Shown here one piece after another: positions 1 through 6,772 of a stretch of DNA of 8,561 nt. The position numbers and the translations under genes were made by a program. Position 1 is the first letter of the stretch, and each line of letters begins with the position of its first letter. This DNA comes from Flavobacteriales bacterium (GTDB taxonomy: Bacteria; Bacteroidota; Bacteroidia; Flavobacteriales_D; Crocinitomicaceae). Under the pieces are notes generated by a model that saw nothing but the letters and a program-made list of their open reading frames with translations, was not told where the DNA came from and did not search any database. The stretch lies in assembly GCA_947461185.1 (NCBI GenBank), contig CANHJY010000067.1:1-8561 (forward strand). The letters run 5' to 3'.

Positions 1-766
1 CGTCAGTTTTAAACCTTATAAGGCTCATTTTGAAAAACTAATTTCTGATGCGAATATGAATTATGTCGAAACATATAATGCATCGGAAGGGTTTTTTGGT
101 ATTCAAGATATTCCAGGTAGTGATGAATTGCTGCTTATGTTGGATTATGGTATTTTTTATGAGTTTATTCCGATGAGCGAATTCAAAGGTGTTAATTCTA
201 ATAATGTTGTTTCGTTATCAGAAGTTGAAAAAGGAGTAAACTACGCAATGGTTATTTCAACAAACGGGGGTTTGTGGCGTTACATTCTTGGAGACACGAT
301 TCAGTTTACTAGCTTATTTCCTTTTCGCTTTAAAATTACCGGAAGAACGAAAAGTTTTTTAAATACTTTTGGGGAAGAAGTTGTCGTTGAAAATGCAGAA
401 TCTGCGATTGCTCATGCTTGTCTTAAAACAAATGCGCAAATTAGAGACTTCACCGTGGCCCCAATTTACATGGAGAATAATGAAAGAGGTGCTCATGAAT
501 GGTTGATTGAGTTTGTGAATGAACCAACAGACTTCAGTAGGTTTTGTCAACTTTTAGATGAAAACTTGCGAGAAATCAATTCGGATTATGATGCCAAAAG
601 ATATAAAAATATGATTCTCGATAAACCCAAAATACATCAGATTCCAAAAGGTACCTTTGATCGTTGGTTAAAATCTAAGGATAAACTTGGAGGTCAAAAT
701 AAAATACCACGTTTACTTAATGAAAGAACCATTATTAATGAGATTCAACATTTTTTAAGCCATTAG
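1..766 (+). CDS. GH3 auxin-responsive promoter family protein, C-terminal part (5' truncated)
   Basis: The reading frame is open from base 2, so the ATG at 56 is internal and the true start lies left of the window; 254 residues are visible, roughly half of a usual 500-residue GH3 protein. GH3 proteins belong to the adenylate-forming (ANL) superfamily; plant members adenylate a carboxylic acid such as IAA or jasmonate and join it to an amino acid. Visible landmarks, numbered from the first complete codon, are the ATP-binding motif YNASEG (25-30) followed by FFGIQD, the segment YEFIP (53-57), the WRYILGD motif (92-98, the YR.GD element of GH3 enzymes), the hinge-like FKITGR (110-115), and near the C-terminus GGQNKIPRL, which matches the QYK.PR element of plant GH3s. 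The family assignment is firm; the substrate in bacteria is unknown. It has no signal peptide in the visible part and is probably cytoplasmic. The next gene starts 1 nt after its stop, which suggests co-transcription and coupled translation. Confidence 0.9.
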   Translation, partial: VSFKPYKAHFEKLISDANMNYVETYNASEGFFGIQDIPGSDELLLMLDYGIFYEFIPMSEFKGVNSNNVVSLSEVEKGVNYAMVISTNGGLWRYILGDTIQFTSLFPFRFKITGRTKSFLNTFGEEVVVENAESAIAHACLKTNAQIRDFTVAPIYMENNERGAHEWLIEFVNEPTDFSRFCQLLDENLREINSDYDAKRYKNMILDKPKIHQIPKGTFDRWLKSKDKLGGQNKIPRLLNERTIINEIQHFLSH

Positions 767-767
767 T

Positions 768-1586
768 ATGAAATGGATAGCCTTAATTACCGTTATTATT
801 TTTGTTTCGCACTTTTCAAAAGCTCAGGAAGGATTAAACATTTCATGGAAACTTAAGGACTCAATTGCTTGCGATTCCAATGCCGTTTGGGCAGTCGACT
901 GGATAGGGAATTTAATTATTCAGCAAGATGGAACAATTGATAAGTATGATACAACTGGAAACAAATTGTTTTCACAGAGTATAAAGAAGTTGGGAAAAAT
1001 TGCTGCTATTTCTCCGGTTAATGCTATGAAAATAGCAATTTTTAGTGAAGATCAGCAAGCTGTTTGTATACTCGACAACACGCTGACCTTATCCCAAGAA
1101 TGTGTGGATTTGGATCGCTATGAAATTCAATGGGCAAGTTGTTTTTCTCCCTCAGGTCAACAAGAGAAGATGTGGGTGTTTGATGAATTGAATAATCGCC
1201 TTTTACTTATTAGTACCAACAATACGAATCAATTTCAAGAAATTAAAAACGTCACAGGTATATTATACAGTTCCAGAATTACTGAAATTGAGGAATTTGA
1301 GAATAGGCTTTTTATTAGAGAAGGTAATGGACGGCTCTTTGAGTTCGATATTTATGGCTCCTTGGTAAGCGTCTACGATATGAATGAAGCCCTTGATTTT
1401 GAATTTAGAAATGGTAAAATCGTGTTTTTAGAAGCGAATCAAGAGGAATTTAGACTTGTTGATGAAACATCTGAAACCCGATTTAGGCTCCCAATTCAAA
1501 ATGTTCGAAAATTCAAAATTTCAGGAGCTTATTTTTATCTACAAACCGTGGATAAAATTTTAAAATACGAAGTGACCTTGTTGTAA
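768..1586 (+). CDS. Secreted hypothetical protein, beta-propeller-like
   Basis: I do not recognise a named family. The 272-residue protein begins with a clear Sec signal peptide: MK, a hydrophobic stretch at residues 4-13, then SKA|QEG, giving cleavage after Ala19 with Gln as the new N-terminus, common in Bacteroidota. The mature part is rich in short beta-strand and turn units such as DGTIDKYDTTGNKLF (54-68) and GRLFEFDIYGSLVSVYD (188-204), in which a 'variable-strand, aspartate, x, x-Gly' pattern recurs; this resembles blades of NHL/YVTN-type propellers, but the repeat is degenerate and the fold is inference. Four cysteines (35, 100, 112, 125) could pair in the periplasm. No catalytic motif is visible, and there is no lipobox or C-terminal sorting domain. 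The ATG lies 1 nt after the GH3 stop with no Shine-Dalgarno sequence, so translation is probably coupled to GH3. It is likely periplasmic and of unknown function. Confidence 0.75.
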   Translation: MKWIALITVIIFVSHFSKAQEGLNISWKLKDSIACDSNAVWAVDWIGNLIIQQDGTIDKYDTTGNKLFSQSIKKLGKIAAISPVNAMKIAIFSEDQQAVCILDNTLTLSQECVDLDRYEIQWASCFSPSGQQEKMWVFDELNNRLLLISTNNTNQFQEIKNVTGILYSSRITEIEEFENRLFIREGNGRLFEFDIYGSLVSVYDMNEALDFEFRNGKIVFLEANQEEFRLVDETSETRFRLPIQNVRKFKISGAYFYLQTVDKILKYEVTLL

Positions 1587-1612
1587 TAGTTTACCGAAAT
1601 ATTGTAATTTAG
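1581..1612 (+). promoter_or_regulatory. Possible Bacteroidota-type promoter for the deoxynucleoside kinase gene
   Basis: TAATTTAG at 1605-1612 differs at one base from the -7 consensus TAnnTTTG, and a TTG at 1581-1583, overlapping the end of the upstream gene, lies 21 nt before it, a plausible -33 distance. It would place transcription start around 1619, leaving a leader of about 15 nt. The match is imperfect in AT-rich DNA, so the kinase may instead be read from the upstream operon. Confidence 0.35.
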
Positions 1613-1626
1613 TCAGCCTAAAAAAC

Positions 1627-1631
1627 AAGGA
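1627..1631 (+). promoter_or_regulatory. Weak ribosome binding site (AAGGA) for the kinase
   Basis: AAGGA lies 3 nt before the ATG at 1635. It is the clearest purine-rich Shine-Dalgarno-like sequence I noticed ahead of any gene here, though the spacing is shorter than usual. It supports choosing ATG 1635, which also sits directly before the P-loop strand. Confidence 0.4.
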
Positions 1632-1634
1632 ATT

Positions 1635-2249
1635 ATGCACGTAGCTGTCGCTGGAAATATTGGTTCTGGAAAAACCACACTTACTGAAATGCTCGCGAAA
1701 CATTATAATTGGGATACGCATTTCGAAGACGTTGAACAGAATCCATATCTCAATGATTTTTATGAGGATATGCAAAGATGGTCATTCAATCTTCAAATAT
1801 ATTATCTCAATAGCAGGTTTACTCAAATTCAAGAAATTAAAGAAACGGATCGTAACGTAATTCAAGATAGAACAATATACGAGGATGCTTTCATTTTTGC
1901 TCCGAATTTGCATTCTATGGGCCTGATGACAACAAGAGATTTTGAAAATTATTTCTCCCTTTTTAACCTAATGGAATCATTTATTTCAGCTCCTGATTTG
2001 TTGATTTATTTGCGTGCTAGTATTCCAACTTTAGTAGGTCAAATTCAGCGTCGAGGAAGAGACTATGAAGAAAGTATTCGTCTAGACTATTTGAAAAGAT
2101 TGAATGAACGCTATGAAGCTTGGATTTCAACCTATGATAAAGGTAAATTATTGATCATTGATGTTGATAACAATAGGTTTCCAGAAAGCCAAGAAGATTT
2201 AGGTAAAATTATCAGCTCCATAGATGCTGAAATTAATGGGCTATTTTAA
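1635..2249 (+). CDS. Deoxynucleoside kinase (dCK/dGK/TK2-like family)
   Basis: It phosphorylates a deoxynucleoside to its 5'-monophosphate in the cytoplasmic salvage pathway, using an NTP as donor. The 204-residue length is typical of bacterial members. From the N-terminus: strand MHVAVA then P-loop GNIGSGKT (7-14), the FEDVEQNPYL segment (30-39) holding Glu31 at the position of the family's catalytic base, the substrate-pocket helix with DMQRWSFNLQIYYL (45-58), the DRT motif (78-80) followed by IYED, and the arginine-rich LID QRRGRDYEESI (138-148) closing over the phosphates. The last part, KLLIIDVDNN (171-180), is the usual C-terminal core strand. Which base it prefers (dA, dG, dC or T) cannot be read reliably from the motifs. 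It lies 48 nt after the secreted protein gene and 10 nt before hldD, so it probably shares a transcript with hldD. Confidence 0.93.
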   Translation: MHVAVAGNIGSGKTTLTEMLAKHYNWDTHFEDVEQNPYLNDFYEDMQRWSFNLQIYYLNSRFTQIQEIKETDRNVIQDRTIYEDAFIFAPNLHSMGLMTTRDFENYFSLFNLMESFISAPDLLIYLRASIPTLVGQIQRRGRDYEESIRLDYLKRLNERYEAWISTYDKGKLLIIDVDNNRFPESQEDLGKIISSIDAEINGLF

Positions 2250-2259
2250 TTGATTTCAT

Positions 2260-3246
2260 TTGGAAGTTCCTCAAAATAAACTCATTGTTGTTACTGGAGC
2301 AGCCGGATTTATTGGAAGCGCACTTGTTGGCCGTTTGAATGATGAAGGTTTTGATAACATTGTTGCTGTTGATGATTTTTCCAAAACAGAGAAGATCAGG
2401 AATCTTGAAGGTAAAACATTGGTAGCCAAAGTAGGCAGAAAAGATTTTATTTCTTGGTTAAATGATTTTGGAACCGAAGTGGCTTTTATTTTTCACATCG
2501 GCGCTCGAACGGATACTACCGAATTTGATAAATCCATTCTCGATGAATTGAACTTAAATTTCTCCAAAGCGGTATGGAATGCATGTGTAAATTTTAATAT
2601 TCCGTTGGTTTATGCAAGTTCAGCGGCTACTTATGGTTTAGGAGAGTTTGGATATGATGATAATCATGAAATAATCCCAAATCTTAAACCACTTAACCCA
2701 TATGGTGAATCCAAAAATGAATTTGATAAATGGGTTTTGATTCAAGATAATAAACCGCCTTTTTGGTATGGTTTGAAGTTCTTTAATGTATACGGTCCAA
2801 ATGAATACCATAAAGGTAGAATGGCAAGCGTGATATTTCATACTTATAGGCAGATTCAAGAAAATGGTTCTATGAAACTTTTTCGTTCTCATAATCCAAA
2901 TTTTACGGATGGAGGACAATTGCGTGATTTTATTTATGTGAAAGATGTTTTAAATGTTGCGTTATTCTTGATGGATGAAAAGCCTCAAAGTGCCATTTAT
3001 AACTTAGGAACTGGTAAGGCAAGAACATTCTTAGATTTGGCTCGTGCAACATTTGGATCCTTAGGAAAAGAACCTACAATCTCATTTGTTGACACTCCTG
3101 AAGATATTCGTGATAAATACCAATATTTTACCGAGGCGAATATGGCCAAATTGCATAATCAAGGTTACAATAAATCGTTTTATTCCTTAGAGGAGGGAAT
3201 TGATGATTATGTGAAAAACTATTTAATTTCCACTAAATATCTTTAA
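2260..3246 (+). CDS. hldD: ADP-L-glycero-D-manno-heptose 6-epimerase
   Basis: This NAD(P)-dependent short-chain dehydrogenase-type epimerase converts ADP-D-glycero- to ADP-L-glycero-D-manno-heptose, the heptose donor for LPS inner core and some other glycans. The 328 residues show a Rossmann motif TGAAGFIG (12-19), acidic DD (38-39) after the second strand, the GARTDTTE segment (81-88) parallel to the ACSSTTE of E. coli HldD, catalytic Tyr148 and Lys152 in YGESK, and the HldD hallmark NVYGPNEYHKGRMASV (176-191). The C-terminal half (RDFIYVKDV, YNLGTGKA, DKYQYFTEAN) also follows E. coli HldD closely, separating it from generic NDP-sugar epimerases. The start must be TTG 2260: an in-frame TGA lies at 2251-2253, no ATG or GTG occurs before the Rossmann motif, and the first in-frame Met codon is residue 188. 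No Shine-Dalgarno sequence is visible; translation may be coupled to the kinase, whose stop is 10 nt upstream. Confidence 0.93.
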   Translation: MEVPQNKLIVVTGAAGFIGSALVGRLNDEGFDNIVAVDDFSKTEKIRNLEGKTLVAKVGRKDFISWLNDFGTEVAFIFHIGARTDTTEFDKSILDELNLNFSKAVWNACVNFNIPLVYASSAATYGLGEFGYDDNHEIIPNLKPLNPYGESKNEFDKWVLIQDNKPPFWYGLKFFNVYGPNEYHKGRMASVIFHTYRQIQENGSMKLFRSHNPNFTDGGQLRDFIYVKDVLNVALFLMDEKPQSAIYNLGTGKARTFLDLARATFGSLGKEPTISFVDTPEDIRDKYQYFTEANMAKLHNQGYNKSFYSLEEGIDDYVKNYLISTKYL

Positions 3247-3259
3247 GTTATAATCCAAT

Positions 3260-4210
3260 TTAGGGTTGGCAAATCAGCGTGTCATACCAAGGTGAATATC
3301 CCGCCCATATACCCAATGCTCCATTCGAAAAATTTGTTGGGATATTAATTGGAGTTGAAAATGGATTACCGGCAGAATAAATTTGGTTGTATTTCTTCTC
3401 TAAAAATTCAAATGTTGTTCTGTCCATTTTGGATAATTTCACAACAACGGTGTCGCCTAAGGCATAGAATCCTTTATATTCGTCAGGAACATTCGGGTCA
3501 TTCCAAACCATTGGGTTTTCATAAAAGAAATCGAAAGTTAATCCATCAAAGAAATCATCATCAAAGACAGGATTGAATGTTGGTGTAAAAATAGGGTCGA
3601 TAGGTTGACCATCCAAACCGGTATTAATTCTTTTAACTTGCCATCTATAGGCATCGTATTGTCCAGCTGGATCACTTAATTTAGCCCACGAAAAACCATA
3701 ATTGGTGAGATTGTCCTCAGGTTTCCAATAGAGATCGTCGAGTGCTGTTGTCGGCTTAATTTCGGTCGTGGCTTGATATTCCTTACCATCGAATTGCACT
3801 GTGAGTTGATACGTTTTGCCAACTTCTCCCCAAATATCAGAATTGAAAGATGTATATGCGCAAAGTTTATTCGTAGCTAATTCTGACACAGGAATGCCCA
3901 AAAGGTTAGCCGCAATTTCTTCTGTACCTGGAGGAAGATTGTCAGAACAAATTTCATCCAATGTATCCGAAATAAATCCATTACTAATGATTACTGTTGC
4001 TCCAGATACAAAACCATTCAAAAACGCATCTAAGTTGGTAGGCGAAAAAATATCTTTGGATTTTGAAATCAAGACAATCGGCGGCATTCCGGTTTCAATA
4101 CTTCCGTCAATAACAATTTGCTCCTTATAACCAGGAATTTCAATGTCAATCTCCTTGGTACATCCCCAAATAAATACAATTGTCAGTATGAAAATTATAG
4201 CCTTCGTCAT
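3260..4210 (-). CDS. DUF4249 domain-containing outer-membrane lipoprotein
   Basis: The protein has 316 residues from the ATG at 4210. A lipoprotein signal peptide runs MTK, hydrophobic residues 4-15, then lipobox IWGC with Cys17 as the lipidated residue. After Cys comes TKEIDIE, with acidic residues at +4, +6 and +8, loosely like the acidic lipoprotein-export signal that sends Bacteroidota lipoproteins to the cell surface. The body fits DUF4249: early strand EQIVIDGSIE (30-39), Ig-like GATVIISNG (70-78) and GKTYQLTVQFDGKEY (131-145), and near the end GNPFSTPINIPTN with NGALGIWAGYS (297-307), a typical closing motif. Three other cysteines sit at 88, 117 and 314. A TTG at 4225 in frame would add five residues and overlap the receptor gene; the ATG gives the more standard signal peptide and a 4-nt gap. 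Genes of this type often follow TonB-dependent receptor genes; the function is unknown, and a partner or substrate-binding role at the receptor is inference. Confidence 0.87.
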   Translation of the reverse strand: MTKAIIFILTIVFIWGCTKEIDIEIPGYKEQIVIDGSIETGMPPIVLISKSKDIFSPTNLDAFLNGFVSGATVIISNGFISDTLDEICSDNLPPGTEEIAANLLGIPVSELATNKLCAYTSFNSDIWGEVGKTYQLTVQFDGKEYQATTEIKPTTALDDLYWKPEDNLTNYGFSWAKLSDPAGQYDAYRWQVKRINTGLDGQPIDPIFTPTFNPVFDDDFFDGLTFDFFYENPMVWNDPNVPDEYKGFYALGDTVVVKLSKMDRTTFEFLEKKYNQIYSAGNPFSTPINIPTNFSNGALGIWAGYSPWYDTLICQP

Positions 4211-4214
4211 AATT

Positions 4215-6614
4215 CTAAAATTCAAAATTCCAAGTTACACTTGGGATGATTGGAAACAATGTCACTTGCTTAACTGAAATCTTGAAGTCGCCATTTAAAA
4301 AGTCACCATCATTGTCGACATAAACGAAGAATGGATTCGCTCGGTTGTAAACATTATAAACGGAAAATGACCAATTGCTGCGCACCCTTTTCGGAACTTT
4401 GATTTCTTCACCTGTTCCTGGGTCTGTTTTCGTTTTGTATCCTTTATCATACAAAGTGGCTGATAAATCCAGTCGGTGATAAGGCGCTAATCGCGTTGAG
4501 TTTCGCGCACCATAATTGAACAACAAAGCTTGTTCCTGAACATACCATGATGTTGGTAATGTAAGTGTATTTCCAGTTGCATAAATGAAGCTAGCACCAA
4601 AAGTCCATCGATCATTCAACTTGTAACTGCCTACAACAGTTAAATCGTGTCTTCTGTCATATTTAGCAGGAAAAACATCACCATTATTCAAATCTGGGAA
4701 TTTTCTTTCTGTTTTAGACCAAGTGTAGCCAACCCAACCGGTAAAATCGCCAAGCGCTTTTTTAAAGAAGAATTCAATTCCATAAGCCCATCCATCCCCG
4801 AAAACAAGTAAATTATCCGTATTATCATTTAAATTATCTCCTGGCAAAGCTCCTTCCTTAAATTCGATTAGGTTTTTCATGCCTTTATAATAAATCTCCA
4901 CGGATGCTTCGTAAGTGTTATTCATGAAATTATGAAAATAGCCTACTGATCCTTGCCATCCTTTTTGTGGTTTGGCTTTGTCAGTAGTTGGATACCAAAT
5001 GTCTGTCGGAAGCGAAACCGCACTTAAAGAAGTTAAATGAACATATTGATAGTTATAGGTATATCCGGCTTTAATGGAACTGTTGTCACTTAACAGCCAT
5101 CGTCCAGAAATCCTTGGTTCTAGACCATTATAAAATTTAATTAGATCTCCTTTATTATATGAATTCGATGTGTCTGGTGTACTGATATCTCCTTTAATGT
5201 AACGCGTAAAAGGACCTACGTGTGCAAATGCGCTGTATCGCAACCCTGCGTTAATCTTGATTTTTTCATTTAAATCAAATTCATCTAAAATATAAGCAGC
5301 TGTTTCATGACTGTAAAGCTTTTGTGCTTCTCCAGTATCAAAAACTACATCTTCAGTCTCGGCAGAAACACTTGACGGATTGAATGTGTGATAAATATAA
5401 TCCAGTCCCCACTTAAGTTTATGACGGGTAGAAGGAAAGTAGGAAAAATCAACTTTTGCACCCACATCCCTAACTCCTGACATTAAAGAAATGCTGAATT
5501 CATCTTGTTTCGAACCAAAACTAAATTGGTAATCCGAAAAAGTGCTTGTCAAATTCATAAAAAGCTTATTGCTGAAAAGGTGGTTCCAACGCAAAGCTGC
5601 AATACCATTACCCCATGGCATATCAACACCAAAGTCATCCTCTTTACTTCTGAAAAAGAATAGGTCTTTACCATAATATCCGCTCAAAAAAATGCGATCC
5701 TTCTCACTTAATCGATAATTAAGTTTCAAGTTCATATCGTAAAAATAATATCCTGAACCAGCAAACGGAGAAGAATCAGGGATAGCTGCTTTCATGATTA
5801 AATCGATGTATGTTCTTCTTCCTGATATGATAAAAGAACCTTTGTCCTTTTTTAAGGGACCTTCAATCGTTAATCGGGAAGCAATCGCGCCAATTCCACC
5901 TTTAACTTTGAATTTTTTATAATTTCCCTCATTCATATTAACCTCCAATACAGAGGAAAGGCGCCCTCCAAAATTGGCAGGAATACCACCTTTAATAAGA
6001 TTTACACTTTTAACGGCATCCACATTAAAAACTGAGAAAAATCCAAACAAATGGGCAGCGTTATAAACTACGCCTTCATCCAACAATACAAGATTTTGGT
6101 CTGGTCCTCCACCACGTACATAAAATCCTTGTCCGCCCTCCGAAACAGATGAAACTCCCGGCAATAATTGAATGGTTTTAATTACATCAACTTCACCCAT
6201 GAAGGCGGGTAAAGTTTTAATTTTTTCAACTTCCAATTCGATCTGACCTATTTTTGCAGAGTTTACGTTGTCACCTTGCTTTCCATTAATGGTAACTTCA
6301 CCAAGCTGAGTTGTTTGTGCGCTCAATTCAACAGATATGGTGGTATCCTTGGTGAATTCAATTGACTTGGTTAAACTTTCCTTTCCAGCGGCGCTAAATG
6401 TAATGGTATATGATCCTTTTTTTGCGGTTAAAGAATAAAAACCATAGTTATTTGTTGTCGTTCCTAATTTTAATTCATTTATCGTGATTTTCGCACCAAT
6501 CACAGTTTCTCCTGTTTTGGCATCTGACACATATCCACTCAATGTTTGGTTGGATTGACTTTGACCTGATAAAACAAATAATGAAAGGAAAAAGAAGACA
6601 AAAATGAATTTCAT
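4215..6614 (-). CDS. TonB-dependent outer-membrane receptor with N-terminal carboxypeptidase-regulatory-like domain
   Basis: This 799-residue outer-membrane beta-barrel probably imports a substrate using TonB/ExbBD energy. The order is a signal peptide (residues 1 to about 19, hydrophobic core FIFVFFFLSLFVL, cleavage before Gln), a CarboxypepD_reg-like Ig domain (about 25-100) starting LSGYVSDAKTGETVIGAKI, a linker with LGEVTING (104-111), a plug domain (about 124-228) with IKTIQLLPGVSS (145-156), YVRGGGPDQNLVLLDEG (165-181) and LIKGGIPANFGGRLSSVLEV (206-225), then the barrel to the C-terminus, ending in aromatic WNFEF as expected for recognition by the BAM complex. It is shorter than SusC proteins of glycan-use loci (about 1000 residues) and no SusD gene follows; instead a DUF4249 lipoprotein gene starts 4 nt downstream. 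No sigma/anti-sigma pair is next to it. The substrate cannot be predicted from sequence. The start is ATG at 6614, directly before the signal peptide. Confidence 0.93.
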   Translation of the reverse strand: MKFIFVFFFLSLFVLSGQSQSNQTLSGYVSDAKTGETVIGAKITINELKLGTTTNNYGFYSLTAKKGSYTITFSAAGKESLTKSIEFTKDTTISVELSAQTTQLGEVTINGKQGDNVNSAKIGQIELEVEKIKTLPAFMGEVDVIKTIQLLPGVSSVSEGGQGFYVRGGGPDQNLVLLDEGVVYNAAHLFGFFSVFNVDAVKSVNLIKGGIPANFGGRLSSVLEVNMNEGNYKKFKVKGGIGAIASRLTIEGPLKKDKGSFIISGRRTYIDLIMKAAIPDSSPFAGSGYYFYDMNLKLNYRLSEKDRIFLSGYYGKDLFFFRSKEDDFGVDMPWGNGIAALRWNHLFSNKLFMNLTSTFSDYQFSFGSKQDEFSISLMSGVRDVGAKVDFSYFPSTRHKLKWGLDYIYHTFNPSSVSAETEDVVFDTGEAQKLYSHETAAYILDEFDLNEKIKINAGLRYSAFAHVGPFTRYIKGDISTPDTSNSYNKGDLIKFYNGLEPRISGRWLLSDNSSIKAGYTYNYQYVHLTSLSAVSLPTDIWYPTTDKAKPQKGWQGSVGYFHNFMNNTYEASVEIYYKGMKNLIEFKEGALPGDNLNDNTDNLLVFGDGWAYGIEFFFKKALGDFTGWVGYTWSKTERKFPDLNNGDVFPAKYDRRHDLTVVGSYKLNDRWTFGASFIYATGNTLTLPTSWYVQEQALLFNYGARNSTRLAPYHRLDLSATLYDKGYKTKTDPGTGEEIKVPKRVRSNWSFSVYNVYNRANPFFVYVDNDGDFLNGDFKISVKQVTLFPIIPSVTWNFEF

Positions 6615-6648
6615 TTTGCGAATATACGACTGTTGTTTAATCTAAGAA

Positions 6649-6657
6649 CAAAATTTA
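6649..6657 (-). promoter_or_regulatory. Possible -7 element for the receptor/DUF4249 unit
   Basis: Read on the minus strand this is TAAATTTTG, like TAnnTTTG but with one extra base between TA and TTTG; it would give a leader of roughly 28 nt before the ATG at 6614. A closer one-mismatch match, TATATTCG (minus strand, 6626 to 6619), lies too near the start codon unless the mRNA is almost leaderless. Neither is decisive. Confidence 0.25.
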
Positions 6658-6746
6658 TACGAAATGGTTCGTCAAATGAATAGTATTCACGAGCTTTTTC
6701 AGCTTTTCAATTTAATTCAAAAATGCTATTTCTCGCCAAGTTTCAT

Positions 6747-6754
6747 TAATTTTG
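6747..6754 (+). promoter_or_regulatory. Bacteroidota-type -7 promoter element for pheT
   Basis: TAATTTTG matches the primary-sigma -7 consensus TAnnTTTG of Bacteroidota exactly and lies 18 nt before the pheT ATG, implying a very short leader of about 12 nt. The region 19-23 nt upstream has no convincing TTTG -33 box, which is common because that element is loosely conserved in this phylum. Confidence 0.55.
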
Positions 6755-6772
6755 CAAATATTTTTATATCAC

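Larger units (their letters stand above)
6615..6772. other. Divergent intergenic region between the receptor gene and pheT
   Basis: This 158-bp AT-rich stretch must carry the promoters of both divergent units. Besides the promoter boxes listed separately, it contains the short inverted repeat GAATA-G-TATTC (6678-6688) and two tandem copies of AGCTTTT-type sequence (6692-6700 and 6701-6708). These could be regulator sites, but repeats this short arise easily by chance. I see no small ORF with support, no tRNA and no terminator hairpin. Confidence 0.6.

Noticed and set aside
359..550. 63-codon minus-strand ORF
   Set aside because: It lies wholly antisense to GH3 coding sequence whose frame is clearly conserved; it has no recognisable domain.
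56..766. ATG at 56 as the true start of the GH3 protein
   Set aside because: The same frame is open back to base 2 with a sensible continuing sequence (FKPYKAHFEKLISD), and half of the GH3 family length is missing, so the gene is cut by the window edge.
2638..2919. 93-codon minus-strand ORF inside hldD
   Set aside because: It is antisense to conserved hldD motifs (YGESK and HKGRMASV), and its composition looks like a shadow translation.
3252..3270. Possible terminator hairpin CCAA...TTGG near the convergent stops
   Set aside because: The stem is only 4 bp with a 7-nt AT-rich loop and no following T-run specific to it; not stable enough to call.
3816..4130. 104-codon plus-strand ORF opposite the DUF4249 gene
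   Set aside because: The opposite strand encodes a recognisable lipoprotein in good context; this frame has no motif or start signal.
4211..4225. TTG at 4225 as start of the DUF4249 protein
   Set aside because: It would overlap the receptor gene and prepend MNFRI to an already complete lipoprotein signal peptide; ATG 4210 is the simpler start.
4215..6614. Reading the receptor/lipoprotein pair as a SusCD polysaccharide-use locus
   Set aside because: The receptor is about 200 residues shorter than typical SusC, the lipoprotein is DUF4249 rather than SusD, and there are no glycoside hydrolases or hybrid sensors nearby.
6678..6708. GAATA-G-TATTC inverted repeat and AGCTTTT direct repeat as defined operators
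   Set aside because: They are short, AT-rich and match no operator I know; kept only as a note in the intergenic entry.
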